Positions 1 through 11,228 are shown, counted from the stretch's first letter. The stretch: 64,000 bases of DNA from Tetragonia tetragonoides (GCA_038025085.1 CM076147.1:37796766-37860765), one strand, 5' to 3'. The notes: generated by a model from the letters alone, not told the origin. Numbers and translations: made by a program.

Positions 1-1
1 G

Positions 2-164
2 CCACCCAGTCAACCTCGGCCCCCACCCCTCCAACCTTCTTCCTCTGCCCCACACATCTCCCTTTTCAGGACACATAGTTTCCCCATCCCCGGACCCCAG
101 GCAATAACAACTATTGATCATGTTAAATTAATGGCTCAGATGAACAAGACCCCAAGGTAATCAA
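2..164. other. Possible coding edge fragment, GC-rich
   Basis: The first ~110 bases are clearly more C-rich than what follows. On the + strand, frame 2 stays open from the left edge to a TAA at 162-164 and reads as a proline/serine-rich peptide. The opposite strand is also open from about 121 to the edge. This may be the end of a neighbouring gene or chance. No family is recognised. Confidence 0.2.
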
Positions 165-729
165 GAATGATATAAGCGAGATTACTTTAAGCACCATTGC
201 ATAATTGACCAATTTGCCAAAGCCAAATAAATAAATACCCATTCCCCCTATTCATACAAGAACGAACATATCAAAAGTTCAAAACTATAAAATATTTTAG
301 ATTAGTTAGCTGACATTTAGCTAAGTTAATCCAGCTGGACTATTATGAGCATTTTACTAACCGAACTTGAAAACAAATGAAAGTGGGACACTGTCACACT
401 GAGATCCTTGGGAGAAATGATGCTGAGCTCCAAAAACAAGAAACTTCAGAGTATTCAAGCTTTAAATATACAAATTGCGCACTTGCTTCAAATTGAATTA
501 CAATTTTCAAGTACCTCATCAGTTACATTGACTGACATCTTATATTGTATACAAAGTTAATGACAAACTCCATCTGTCTGAACTCAAACTCAATAATCAC
601 ATACATACTCACATTATTGCTGATCTGAAATGAAATCAAAAAAGTAAAAGAATATATTATTGTATACAAATATAACTACATATAAAATTATAAACACACC
701 AGAAAAATTAGAAAAGAGAAAAATATCAA
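165..729. other. AT-rich intergenic, no feature seen
   Basis: Low-complexity AT-rich sequence lying 3' of the PR-1-like gene, whose 3' UTR would run into it. I see no open frame, repeat or RNA gene. Confidence 0.5.
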
Positions 730-1275
730 TTAGTAAGGCCTTTGCCCAATGTTATTTCCATGAGGATTATATTCACAAACAACAAAAGTATCCCCATTAA
801 CACACTTTGCCTTAGCACATCCAACTTGCCTTGAACTTCTCCAAACAACTTGTGTATAATGCCAACAATCTTTCCCAGGCAAACATGAATTACCCCTATA
901 ATTATAGTAAGACTCTTGAGATGCCCAAGCTCTAACTGCATCACTTGGCTTCCAATTTTTACCTTGACCCCAAAATATGTTCTCACCATACATTGCTGTA
1001 GAGTGAATCATTGCACAATCTCTCCGTCTTTGATTCGCGTACCACTTGGCAAAGTTGGCAAGGCTGTTACTCCACCGGAGGGGCGGTAGGTGGTGGCGAG
1101 CTCGTACTACATTGTGCGCGTATAGGAACTGTGCAACGGAACTTGAGCTCGAACTCGAACTTCTTAGTACTCTTTTGGTTGATTGAGGGACTAATGTTGG
1201 TTGTGTTGGTGAGACAAGGAAAGAAAAGAGGAAGATAGTTGCTAGGCAAATACTTGGAAGGAGGTTTGTGTTCAT
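730..1275 (-). CDS. PR-1-like secreted CAP-domain protein
   Basis: An intronless 181-residue protein of the pathogenesis-related 1 family (CAP superfamily), normally secreted to the apoplast and tied to defence and sterol binding. Residues 1 to about 26 form a hydrophobic signal peptide. After a serine-rich stretch, the CAP domain starts near residue 48 (AQFLYAHNVVRA) and contains GENIFWG, HYTQVVW (CAP1 signature) and CEYNPHGN (CAP2 signature). The mature part has the six cysteines expected for three disulfides, and the protein ends GNNIGQRPY, the usual PR-1 C-terminus with no extension. The ATG at 1275 is chosen because the signal peptide follows directly and a TATA-like motif lies about 70-80 bases upstream. 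Which PR-1 subclass it belongs to cannot be told. No lesion is seen. Confidence 0.93.
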   Translation of the reverse strand: MNTNLLPSICLATIFLFSFLVSPTQPTLVPQSTKRVLRSSSSSSSSVAQFLYAHNVVRARHHLPPLRWSNSLANFAKWYANQRRRDCAMIHSTAMYGENIFWGQGKNWKPSDAVRAWASQESYYNYRGNSCLPGKDCWHYTQVVWRSSRQVGCAKAKCVNGDTFVVCEYNPHGNNIGQRPY

Positions 1276-1343
1276 ATTTTGGTACTTTTCTTAGATTTAG
1301 ATCTATTTGTGATGGGCAGTATAGGTGGTTAGGGAGCTTGGCC

Positions 1344-1356
1344 TTTATATATATAG
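1344..1356 (-). promoter_or_regulatory. TATA-like box of the PR-1-like gene
   Basis: On the minus strand the sequence reads CTATATATATAAA, about 70-80 bases before the PR-1-like ATG, the usual distance for a plant core promoter with a short leader. Confidence 0.55.
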
Positions 1357-1839
1357 TAGGCCAACTAAGAATGTAATGAGGGTAGTTCATAGTTTTAAGG
1401 TTTGTGGTCATATGGCCTGGTTGGAAGTATTTTTGTCAGGGGTTTTCACATGGGGGTTTGGTATGGATTAAAAGTTTAGAAATAAAAAGTTGAGTAATGT
1501 TTTATTCTCTTTCATGTTTATTTGTTCTTATTCTTGTGTATATATTACTAACTTTATTAATTGGTTTGTAAATAAAATGTTGCATTATATTGATTATTCA
1601 AGGGATCTAAAGTCAATCAATCAATGATCAATTGGTGGAATGATTGGGTATAATTGGAGGTTCCTAAATTGGAGGGTGATAGTGTATGATTACTGGTTTC
1701 AATTAGCGGTGGGGGCTTTGAAACTGGTTTCAATTAACATGCAAGCTAATCATTGATTATTCCAACTTTGAGTTCTTTAGGATCAATAGTCAGTCTTTTG
1801 TACTCCTGGACTTAGGCCCCTTGTCTTCAACTTTTTCCT

Positions 1840-2020
1840 AAACTATTCAGTAAATTTTGGTTGGATTCACTAAAAAGAAGTTCAGTTCAGAAAAATTCAG
1901 TTCAGCTCGATAAACCGAAATACAATGTTACTCTTTGTTATTGTAGATTCAGTAAAAATAAGTTCAGTTCAGAAAAAAATAAGTTCAATTCAATAAATTT
2001 CAATTCAGATTAGTATTGTG
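1840..2020. repeat. Degenerate TTCAGTTCAG-type repeats
   Basis: The motifs TTCAGTTCAG, TTCAATTCAA and AAGTTCAGTTCAGAAAAA recur several times in this stretch of the PR-1-like upstream region. A related complementary run (GAATTGAACTGAACT) occurs at about 63240-63350. It may be the remains of a small transposon, but no clear ends are visible. Confidence 0.4.
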
Positions 2021-2235
2021 CATATAAGTTCTGTAAAAAAAAGATAGCACCATCAATCGACATAGGACGCATATGAGCCTTTGCGAGTGATCTCCTTGAA
2101 AATTAAAAACAAAATAGAAAAAATAGGAAAAACATTAATTAGAAATCACTTTAAAATAAATTGGGAAAAATTATTAAACCTCACTATAATAGTAGAGAGG
2201 TCTTACGAGTAAGTTTGGTGGCACAAGGTGGTGAG

Positions 2236-3345
2236 GAGCCATGTTTGATACCAAAAAACTGTGGATTAGCCTTCAATGTTCTTAAGAGGCCCTTCCAAGC
2301 CTACCAATGACCCGATAACCTACTCTGGGGGCCTCCTATGTCCCCTAGGGGTGTCCTGTGCCATGTGGTTCAAAAATACAAACTTTCGTTCCGAGGCCTC
2401 TTGCTAGCCCGAAAAACGTGGATTATAGCCTTCGTTTTCGACTTCTCGGGGCTATATTATCGATTTTGCCCAAATTTCTCCGTGGAGTCTATCATGACCC
2501 TTGAGGACCCTCGGCGTCCGGGGAGGGTCATCCGGATCACCGAATTTTGATATCACCCATGCCTTCGTTGTTGAGGCTCTTACACCGGCCAGTGTCGCGT
2601 AAAACGCCCTTCCAAGCCTATCAGGGACCGGATAAGCGACCCCGGGGGCCTTCTATGTCTCATAGGGGTGTCCTGTTCCATGTGGTGCAAAAATATTCAC
2701 CTTTGTTCCGGGACCTCCGGGGAGCCAAAAAAAGTGGATTATAGCCTACGTTTTCGGCTTCCCGGAGCCCATGTGCCATTTTTGCCCAAACTTCTCTTGG
2801 GGGTCTATCATCACCTTAGAGGACCCTTGATGCCCGGGAGGGTCATCAGGATCCCTGAGCTTCGATATTACCCATGCTTTAGGTGTTAGATCCCTTACAT
2901 TGGTGTTCCTTAAAAACGCCCTTACAAGCCTATCAGGGACTAATAACGGACTACGAGGGGCCTGCCATGTCCCCTAAGGGGTGTCCCCTGCGATGTGGTG
3001 CGAAAATATTCACATTCGTTTTTGGGCCTCCCGGGAGCCAAAAAAACGTGGATTAGCCTACGTTTTCGGCTTCCTAGGGACCGGGTGGCATTTTTGCCCA
3101 AACTTTTGAGAGGGGCCTATCATGGCCTTAGATGATCCTCTGTGTCCCAGGAGGGTCATCACGATCCCCGAACTTCGATATCACCCATGCTTTTCGGTGT
3201 TCGGGCATCTTACATTGGTGTTCCGTAAAAACGCCCTTACAAGCCTATCAGGGACCCTTTAACCGCCCCCATGGGTCTCCCATGTTTCCTAGGGGTGTCC
3301 CTTGCGATGTGGTGCGAAAATATCCACATTCGTTCCGGGGTCTTG
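2236..3345. repeat. Satellite-like tandem array, ~315-bp unit
   Basis: The phrase CCCTTCCAAGCCTATCAGGG or close variants starts near 2289, 2607, 2919 and 3234, giving periods of about 317, 312 and 315 bp. Within each unit come, in order, a CCCTAGGGGTGTCC-like box, CATGTGGTGC.AAAATATTCAC, AAAAACGTGGATTAGCC, TTTTTGCCCAAA, GGAGGGTCAT and a TATCACCCATGC block. About three and a third copies are present. The first is preceded by a partly deleted copy from ~2236 and the last breaks off at ~3342. Copies are visibly diverged and GC-richer than the surroundings. Short open frames inside are by-products of the repeat. Confidence 0.85.
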
Positions 3346-4080
3346 TGCGCTCACTGGGCACTGGGACATGACGTTCGTTGGGCGCTGGGACATGTGTGAC
3401 ACATGACGCTCGTTGGGCGTTGGGACTAGGCCTGACAATGGGTGAGATTTAGGTCGGGTGGAGTATCACCCGCATCCACCCATTTAATTTTTAAGGTTCA
3501 CCCGTCCACCCATCACCCACGAAATACTCCACCCGCATCCAATCCACCCATCACCCACGGGTGAACGGGTGAATACGGGTGGTAAACGGGTGAATAAAGA
3601 GCTAAACTATATAAAGGAATTTCGACAAAAAATCAACTTACAAATCAAATTTTATAAAATTAAACCAACATATTTTGAGTTAAAAAGTGCAAGAGCCCAT
3701 AATAAAGTCTCATTTTACAAAGAAATCCTAGTATTACTAAGATACATAACCCCAAATGTCTTATTTTAATTTTTTTTTATGGTCTTATTTTTTTTAATGC
3801 ATAATAAAATATTAAACGGGTGATGGGTGGATTCGTGAGTCAGGTTCACGGGTGAAAAATCATCACCTGAATCCCACCCGACCCACCACTTGATCCACCC
3901 ACCACCCACTCATTCACCCGTTTATTCAAGTTTTCACCCATTTATTTGGGACGGGTGGAGCGGGTTCATGGATACCCACAACCCATTGCCAGGCCTAGTT
4001 GGGACATGGGACATGGCGCTCTCGTTGGGCGCTGGGACTCGGGTTGGGCGCTTGGAACGGGCGCGCTCGCTGGGCACAAC
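3345..4080. repeat. GGGCGCTGGGAC minisatellite, interrupted
   Basis: Variants of CGCTCGTTGGGCGCTGGGAC are repeated at 3350-3426 and again at 3998-4078. The two halves are separated by the hAT element at 3427-3997, so the array was one block before that insertion. It directly abuts the 315-bp satellite. Confidence 0.7.
3427..3997. mobile_element. Non-autonomous hAT transposon, 571 bp
   Basis: The ends are inverted repeats TAGGCCTGACAATGGGT (3427-3443) and ACCCATTGCCAGGCCTA (3981-3997), differing at one position. The element is flanked by a perfect 8-bp direct repeat GTTGGGAC at 3419-3426 and 3998-4005, the target duplication length of hAT elements. Subterminal regions are full of CACCC/GGGTG motifs in both orientations, while the centre is AT-rich. 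There is no transposase reading frame, so it depends on a transposase encoded elsewhere. Confidence 0.92.
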
Positions 4081-4108
4081 TAGCTATCGTCATCCTAGAG
4101 GACCTCTG

Positions 4109-4388
4109 ATATGTTTGGCACAACTAACTGTTTTGCTAGTTGAAAAGTCTGAATATGGTAAGAAACCAGCAAAAAGTTGCTAAATATTTTATAAAATGGT
4201 AACAAATTAACTGTTTTGCTAGCTGAAATTGAAAGCTTGCATCGGTAGCATTCAAATTTTAACTATTTCTGGAACTGAAAGTTGAAAATAATCTAATAAA
4301 TTATTTGGTAACAAAGGGTGAAAGCATTAACTGAAAGATGAAACATGTAGCTTTAATCTAAAAGCTAACTGTTTTTGCCAAACATACC
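4109..4388. mobile_element. Degenerate MITE, TATGTTTGGCA ends
   Basis: The left end reads TATGTTTGGCACAACTAACTG; the right end, complemented, reads GGTATGTTTGGCAAAAACAG. The ends and internal GCTAACTG motifs resemble the better-preserved Harbinger-type MITE at 55690-55963. The target duplication is not clear, so the exact borders are uncertain. Confidence 0.55.
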
Positions 4389-4914
4389 CGGTTTAATTCA
4401 AGGGAGCAAAGCCTTAATTTCATTCAATTCAATCCAGTTTAATTATTTCATGAGTACTTTATCACTCAAATAATTTTAATTTCGATATAAATTCACTTTT
4501 ATATATATATATATATATTAGGAGATTTTCTTTTCCGATGGCCGCATGAGATTACATTTTGACAAAAAATTCATTATTGATCCTTGAAACTTATATATTT
4601 TTAATTGTTATTAAAATGGTTTCCTAAAATCTTTATAGAATTGGCTTTTCTTTTTTTTTTTTTTCCAAAAATCCTATAACAACGAACGATTGGAGAGAAC
4701 TTTTGCCACAAGGTCAGAAAGAACACGGGGCTTCCAATTGCCGCCCGTCGGCGCATTGTTCTACTCACTTCTTCTACATGTTCGACTTTGATTAATTGAA
4801 TCCCCAAAGTTTTTAACACAATCAAATTGAGAAGAACCCTTAACCAGGCTGCAATTTTATGCTCGTTTGAGTAAGAAAGTTTTATCAAAAACAAGTTCAA
4901 ATATATTTATCTCA
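4389..4914. other. 5' flank of the 4915 gene
   Basis: AT-rich promoter-side DNA containing an (AT)n microsatellite at about 4499-4518 and a poly-T run at about 4649-4663. No further feature is seen. Confidence 0.5.
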
Positions 4915-7900
4915 ATGTTCACAATCAAAACCCTGCTTTCCCAGTATTATTGTAAAACCTGTCTAAAACCTCCCATAAACCCTTATGAACTTCTGAGGAG
5001 CCAAAATCATGCACATTCAACAAGGATTCTGAAATTTTGGTTAACCTCTTTAACAACTCACAGACCCATTTCTGTATCAGCACAAAAAGAAACCCCAACA
5101 AGCCCAAAATCACAGAAATCAAGCAAAGATAAGAACTTGAAAGGCAAGAATAAGAAACCATTGGATGTTTTGTTCAAGGAAGCAGTTGCGTTATGTGAGA
5201 GGAGAGAGATTATGGAGAGTAAGATCGAGGAAAATGGCGGCGACGACGACAATGTAGAGCTGAAGAACAAGTTGTGGGAATTGGAAATGGAGATTAGGCA
5301 ACTGAAGGTACAACCTGAAGAAAAAGGGAGTGATTTTGATGGAAAATTGGAAGAGAAAGTTAAAGTTGGTTTGAAGTCGAAACCGAAAAGATTGACTACA
5401 ATGTTTGTCAGCAATGGTGAGGAGAGAAAACAATTGGTTTTGAAAGAGATATCATCTGATATGCAAATTTTGTTAAGGCATTTGTTTGATAGGGGTTACT
5501 TCAAAGATGCTAACTTTTTGCCGGGGAATAAAACTAAGTTTGATGTCAGTAGTTTTAACAATGAATATGCCCGTGATTTTCTTAAGTGTGCTGTGGAGAA
5601 GTTTGGGGAAGATAATCAAGAAATTTCCAAGTAAGTTGTTTATAATTATGCTTTTCTAATAATTGCTTATACTGCTCTATTGGCCTAAATTTGAAAGCTG
5701 TTGCTGCTTAGTTCGGTGTGATTGCTTGGTTAAGTTTGTCTGTGTGAGATAGTTGTGTCACTGATTAATCTTGTGAAAGGGAAAATGGTAGATTGGGGTA
5801 CCCTTTGGGCTGAAAGTAACTCACATTGAACTAGATTGGGCGTTGTAGATTGGTTGAAGCTTGCTAGCACAAGGCTGTTTGATTGCATTCACTTCAATTA
5901 GGTATATTTTCTTACAGCTTGTTTAGTGTGAGGGAATGAATTAGTGTGAATGGTATTGGAAATCAGGCTTGAATTGGGGAGCTTTACTTAGGAATCATGT
6001 CAACATAAATGCCATGGTGGAAATCTTAGGCAGATTCTATGCTTACACTTTTATCATGATGAGCAAGGCAGGTTAAGGTATAAGCTGTTGTTAAAATGAG
6101 TGAACAAGACAATGTGGTTGGCTGGTTACTTAAGGTGATGCCGTTCCTCAAGACACTTGAGAGTTGAGACTATTTGTTTGTAGTTCAAGTGAGATATTCA
6201 GTTCTGAAATAAAGCATACTTATTACCATTCTCATCAACATGTGACGACAAGCCAAATGAGCTCTTAAGACTTTAGAGTTACTACCTTCCTCGCTGTCAA
6301 AAGGCTATCTGAAGAATAAGCTGTACGTTGTGCAAATATCATCTGTGATCTTCTTATCCTTTTTCCTTCAACATTGTCAACAAGATTGTTGGTTTACAAT
6401 GCTTGCGTAGCAACCCTGAGTCGGCTGGTCGGAACTCTACAGAAAAAGAGGGTTTCTACCTTCAACCCTTTTGCTGGTTTGTGTTGGAATTTGGAACTCA
6501 CTTTTTATGTGATGGTGTCTTTCTCCGTTCACCAAAGTTAAAGAGCATATCAGTGCTTGAACCATAACCTGATTCAAATAAGCTAATTGCTGTCTGCCTC
6601 ATTCCTTTTCCTAATATAGTTTTCCGGATATGGAACTGCATAACTTACCACAGTGACATTGTTTTGGTTATTACTGTTATGAAGAATAAAAGGAATGTCG
6701 CCTTGAGCATCCTATCTTCTTTGGAAGTTGGTTAATTTTCTGATACTCCCATAGTCTTGTGTTAGAACAGAGGGTTCCTCAGATTGCAGTGAAGAACCCT
6801 CAAAATAAAAAAGAAAATGAAATGAAAAGTGTGTGTCCGGGGGGGGGGGGGGGGGAGGGGAGAACCTTTTCAACTTTTGTCCTTTACCTTGCTGTTAGCC
6901 AAGGCATGCTAATCAATTATGAGGGCTAGGCTATCTGAACTGGCCGGTTCTGTATAAGGCAATTAGAAACTTGTGACTTATGATTGATTCTTTTGCAACC
7001 CACAGACTGCTGATCTGGTTCAGCAGAGCTGGAAGCTCGCAGATTGCTTGATAAAATTTCATAAGTGACAAGTTGAAATGTAAAGATAAGAGGCATCAAA
7101 TTTGTTGTTCAAGAACATCAAATTTGTTGTTCAAGAACAATGGGGATTTTAGTTGTGGGTATGTGACTATGCCCAACGGTTAAGATGACCCTGTTAGCTG
7201 TAAGGATGTTCCGGGGTAAATTTGGAAGGAGAGGTGTTTTTGAAAGAAAGTTCCCTACTGAAATAATTGAAGTCATTTCTATGGTGAAGGTTACTCCAAA
7301 GTGCTTGTTTTCTGCCGAGGAGTAGATTTTTCATCAGTTAAATTTTGAGAATGATTATGGCTGTGATATCAGGAGTCTGTTATAGAAAGGTTTAGTGCAG
7401 ATAACAATACTTGTCATGGACTCTTAAGTTTGAAGTAAGGTTATACTAGTGCTTGCTTGAGCTAATCTTGTCTCTGAGAAATTCGTTATGTCGTTAAGTT
7501 GGTTATCTATGTGACGTAGAAAGTCCTTGGACCAAAACACCAGGGATGTTTGACTACATTCAGCGTAATTGAAGCCAAGTAGCCAACAACTAGCTCACTG
7601 GACCTTATTTCTAACATTGGTAGTATATCATAGTTTAGTTGCCTGTAAATTCATTTTGAAGAATATCTGGATTTTGGAACGCTGCGAGAGGGATCTTGTC
7701 AGATTGTGCACCTGAAATTATGCCTTGTCTTTTTAACATCATAAAAATCTTCATATCATTCGCTAGTCGTCAATGGTATCTGATGTCCTAACAAAAAGAA
7801 CACCGGGTCATGAATTTGTTCAATACCATCACTGAGACACTCAGTGCAGAATTGCAGAGGAACTAGTACTGCTCATTTTAACATAGTCGAAATATGTACG

Positions 7901-8614
7901 CTCGTGCCCCTCCATCCCTTTACCGTTCTTGTTCTTTATCATACCATACAATTACCTCAGTGCCTCTCATGACTCATGAGGCTCCTGCCTACAGCTGCCC
8001 AGGGAAAGGGGGGTGGGGGATGGGATGAGGGGTTTTAGACTATGTTTAACTTTTTTGGATTTCCATATTTTCTAAGCCTCCCCCTTCCTAAACAAATGTG
8101 AAACTAAGATCAAATCATATAGAAAGGTAATATGATTTCTCAATAATAATTGTCTCACAGGTGGATCTCAGGCAGTGATATGAAAACGATTGCGCTATTT
8201 GGTTGCCCTTCGCAGAAGAAGAGAGAGATCTTTGCTGCTAAAAGGTTGCGTACCTTCTTCGAGATACCAGAAGAAAGTGTAAGCAGATAAATCTTCTAAA
8301 ATGGTTCCCTATCCCTCTCAAATTTGCATTGTTTTCTGCACATAAGTTGAAGATTTACTCAAAATTTGGCTAATGCCTGTCTGTCTTTCCACCTCCAGGT
8401 TTGCGAGAAATGCAGCTTGAAGGAGTCATGCAAGTTCGTAAACCAGAGCGTGTGGAAAAGTGACACTAATGTCTTGAGATTGGACTTATTGATGAGACTT
8501 CTCAGCACATACTCGATGGAGGATGGTCCTCCGCAACTCAAGCTGACAGACGAAATAAAGGCTTGTGTTAGTCGACTGATGCATGATATTATTAACTTGA
8601 GTAAAAATACTTGA
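4915..8614 (+). CDS. Unrecognised plant protein, likely organellar
   Basis: Three exons, 4915-5630, 8161-8278 and 8399-8614, join in phase with GT-AG introns to give 349 residues. I do not recognise the family by name. The N-terminus (MFTIKTLLSQYYCKTC...) is basic, hydroxylated and poor in acidic residues, as in mitochondrial or plastid targeting peptides. Residues ~60-130 are lysine/glutamate-rich and probably partly coiled coil. The conserved-looking part begins near residue 160 and spans all three exons: a helical region, then WISGSDMKTIALFGCPS in exon 2, and a cysteine cluster CEKCSLKESC at the start of exon 3 that could bind a metal. The chosen ATG is the first in frame; the upstream frame contains only non-ATG codons. 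Intron 1 is 2,530 bp and carries a 17-G tract at 6839-6855 but no evident gene. Confidence 0.75.
5631..8160 (+). other. Long intron 1 of the 4915 gene
   Basis: Begins GTAAGT after the exon ending AATTTCCAA and ends TCTCACAG. It is 2,530 bp, without a recognisable gene or complete transposon. A 17-base G homopolymer lies at 6839-6855 and a 17-bp phrase (ACATCAAATTTGTTGTT) is directly repeated near 7090-7140. Confidence 0.7.
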
Positions 8615-9639
8615 TAAATGACTTCATATGGCAACTCTGAGCTGCTAAATGGCTGATTAAAATGATCACTGTCGGGCTTGTATTTGTCACTGGTTCTGTT
8701 GATTGTGATTGAAATGCTACGCTGATGAGTTTAAGGAAGCGCTAGGTTGTAAAGGATAGTGTGTCCATTTTATTAATGAGGACAGCAGATCCCTGGATCT
8801 CTTGCATACCCTGATAGTAGGAGGTTCCGAGGTAGGATACTGGATGCATGATTTGGCAGTGATAGACAACGAGACCGAAACTGCACAGATGCTTTCAGAG
8901 CAGCAGAAGAGTTCGGTCCATTTCTTGAGAAGGTCTTAGAAGTTATTTTGGTCCTTCAGAGTAAAATGACTACTGTTCAGTGTCCACTATCCTTTGGGTA
9001 CAAAGTAGAGGGTAGTCCCTTTTGCTTTATGATTGTAAGCCCATAGTTCTTAGCTTGTCTTTTGCAGCCCAACTCAGAGGTTTGATTAATGGACAGCAAA
9101 ATTTGAAAGTAGAATTTCCTAGAAATCTAAAATGAAATCTACTTCTTCTTGGAAGTGTAACTTATAGAGTCCATTTAAGTAAGTACTACTCCTTACTAAT
9201 TGTAATACTCTACCGTTAACGAGCATATGTGAAATATATAGATAGGATAATGTTATTGCCATATCATAAAATACTATTATCATGTTCAATGTTGAAAAGC
9301 AAAATTCTTTTAAATTTTCATATATGATATAAATAACCTGATAACAGTATTTTACCTTTATTTCGGCATGTTATCAGAAATTATAGGATAAACAAACTTG
9401 GAGTACTTCAAAATGTCACTTAATTCCTTTCTATTTGACCAAACATGTTAGAAGTATTTATTCAGCATCCTTAACACACAAGTTAATGTCAGAAACTTAT
9501 TTCTGATATCAACTAAAACACACTCAAAATCACTCTACTCCCAAACAGGGTGTTTTGTTTTTGTTTTTGTTTTTTCTCCCCCCTTATCCTATCCCCAATA
9601 GGATAGAGGGGCATAATGATGGCACTTGGTGATCATTAA
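8615..9639. other. 3' flank and intergenic DNA
   Basis: Holds the 3' UTR of the 4915 gene and AT-rich spacer. No reading frame of interest, RNA gene or delimited repeat is seen. Confidence 0.4.
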
Positions 9640-10031
9640 GGTCTTGTTTGGTTCAATTGTATAACTTACATAGGGAAGTTCTAATACCATGGAACTTCTA
9701 CTTCCTATGTAAGTTCTAATTTCATGGAAGTACCTTAGTTTGGTTCATAAAGTATACTTCCTTGGAAATAAAAGCAAAATGACAAATTGCTCAATCCACA
9801 TGTAATTAATATTTTTAACTTTTAAGGATAAAATTATCATTTAAGCTAATTAGCATGGGAAGTTGGACTTACCTAGCCCCCCTAAGTAAGCAACTTCCCA
9901 TGATTCATGGGAAGTTCAACTTACATGGAACTTTAATTTTCATAGAAGTGCATGAACCAAACTATGTAAATTCTCATTATTCCTTGAAAGTTCAAGTTCC
10001 TTCATTGATTTACATCCAACCAAACAAGGCC
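9640..10031. mobile_element. Tourist-like (PIF/Harbinger) MITE, 392 bp
   Basis: The terminal inverted repeats are GGTCTTGTTTGGTT and AACCAAACAAGGCC, matching the GGCCTTGTTYGGTT type of Tourist elements. They are flanked by TAA at 9637-9639 and 10032-10034, the 3-bp target typical of PIF/Harbinger. The interior repeats CATGGGAAGTT-type phrases in both orientations and has no coding capacity. It resembles the element at 19768-20044. Confidence 0.88.
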
Positions 10032-10034
10032 TAA

Positions 10035-10828
10035 GTGGTGACCATCCAATTAAATTGCATTAACTTCTTTTTTTTTTCACTTTTTACTTATGTTGGTAAA
10101 CAGGAAGTCTTCATGGTAATCATAATGCCACAGATTCAACAGTGTGAATTGACTAATATACCCTTCAGCAATCAGCAAGATACTGTAGTTGGTTAAAAAG
10201 AGTCAGAGTCAAGATTTTCATGATCAGTTGATATACGACGTCATAAATGTATGGGAGAATAGTGAGTAATATGTACGTATGTATAATTATGATGCACAAT
10301 GTATTATGTATATTTACAACAGTGCCTCCATTTGTGGCAGGCAAATCAGTCCACCCTGCATGTGACCCACTTAAATATAGGTGTATAGAGCTAGGTAGCC
10401 CTATAGACCTTCATTTTTATGTGTGGTCCCCTGGGTCCCACCTGGTTGCTAGCCGCCCTCCACGGTTCCATCTCTGCCAAACCCATGTGAGACGGCGAGA
10501 GACTGAGAGTGAGAGTAAGACTGAGAGAGACTGTGTGAGACTGAGAGTGAAAGCACTATTTCATCATTTATTATTAATCATCATAAGAAACAAAAAAACT
10601 GGTACTACAGTCTACACTAAACTCTCAATTCATCGGTGAATTCTTTGGATTTGCCTTTGATAAGAATATGATCTAATTTTGTAGACATAAATTTTTTTCA
10701 AAACTGTTTTCTTTGAATGACATGCATGTTCAAGATATTTGCAAACTAATCTGCTGTTCTATTTTCTTCGTGGAGTAAGGAACGCTATAGTACTACTAAT
10801 TACTAAAAAAATGGATTGGTTTGATTAG
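10035..10828. other. Intergenic DNA with GAGACTGAGAG run
   Basis: No supported gene. A low-complexity purine run of GAGACTGAGAGTGAGAG type occupies about 10490-10550. An open frame of ~130 codons across this stretch has random-looking composition and is not called. Confidence 0.4.
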
Positions 10829-11225
10829 CATTACAAAAAAAATCAAAAAATGACTGCCGAAATTATAAATCGCGCTACTAATTAGCTGCGAAAATTGAAA
10901 TTTCGACACTAATTAGCGGTAAAAAAATAATTCTGACGCTAATTAGCAACAGGGACGCGCGACACTCAATCTAACGTTTCCCTTTTCTTTTCTTTTTTTT
11001 ATAATTTTTCTCAGCGGCGAAAATTATTAATACCGCTGCTGCGATTTGCGGCGGACTAATTAATTTCCGCCGCTAATCTCAGCCGCGGAAATAAATCCCG
11101 TCGCTAATTTTCTTAGCGTCCAACTTTTTAGCATTCTGCCGCTGAGGCTTCACAACGGCGGATCTGAGCCAATAGCGACGAATTTTTTCCGCAGCAAAAA
11201 AACGTTTTTTGTTTTTTTTGTATTG
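10829..11225. mobile_element. CACTA-like MITE, 397 bp
   Basis: The left end starts CATTACAAAAAAAATC; the right end, complemented, starts CAATACAAAAAAAACA. The flanking trinucleotide is TAG on both sides (10826-10828 and 11226-11228), and 3-bp duplications are characteristic of CACTA/CMC elements. Subterminal sequence repeats GCTAATTAGC and CCGCCGCTAAT motifs in both orientations, as expected for transposase binding sites. There is no reading frame. The terminal CANTACAAAA departs from the canonical CACTACAA, hence 'CACTA-like'. Confidence 0.72.
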
Positions 11226-11228
11226 TAG

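Noticed and set aside
1067..1411. Minus-strand 114-codon frame overlapping the PR-1-like gene
   Set aside because: It overlaps the PR-1-like signal peptide and promoter in another frame and has no family resemblance.
2338..3371. Several short open frames and regularly spaced repeats that could suggest coding repeats or a CRISPR array
   Set aside because: The spacing is ~315 bp of continuous tandem unit, in a plant genome; the frames restate the satellite sequence.
4867..4914. Upstream extension of the 4915 gene
   Set aside because: It would need a TTG start; the first ATG at 4915 gives a plausible targeting peptide.
6839..6855. 17-base G tract as a G-quadruplex or regulatory element
   Set aside because: A plain homopolymer in an intron; a similar C tract lies in a MITE (19882-19898). 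No further support.
10247..10639. 130-codon open frame on the + strand
   Set aside because: The composition is that of translated low-complexity intergenic DNA (GAGACTGAGAG repeats); no motif or splice context.
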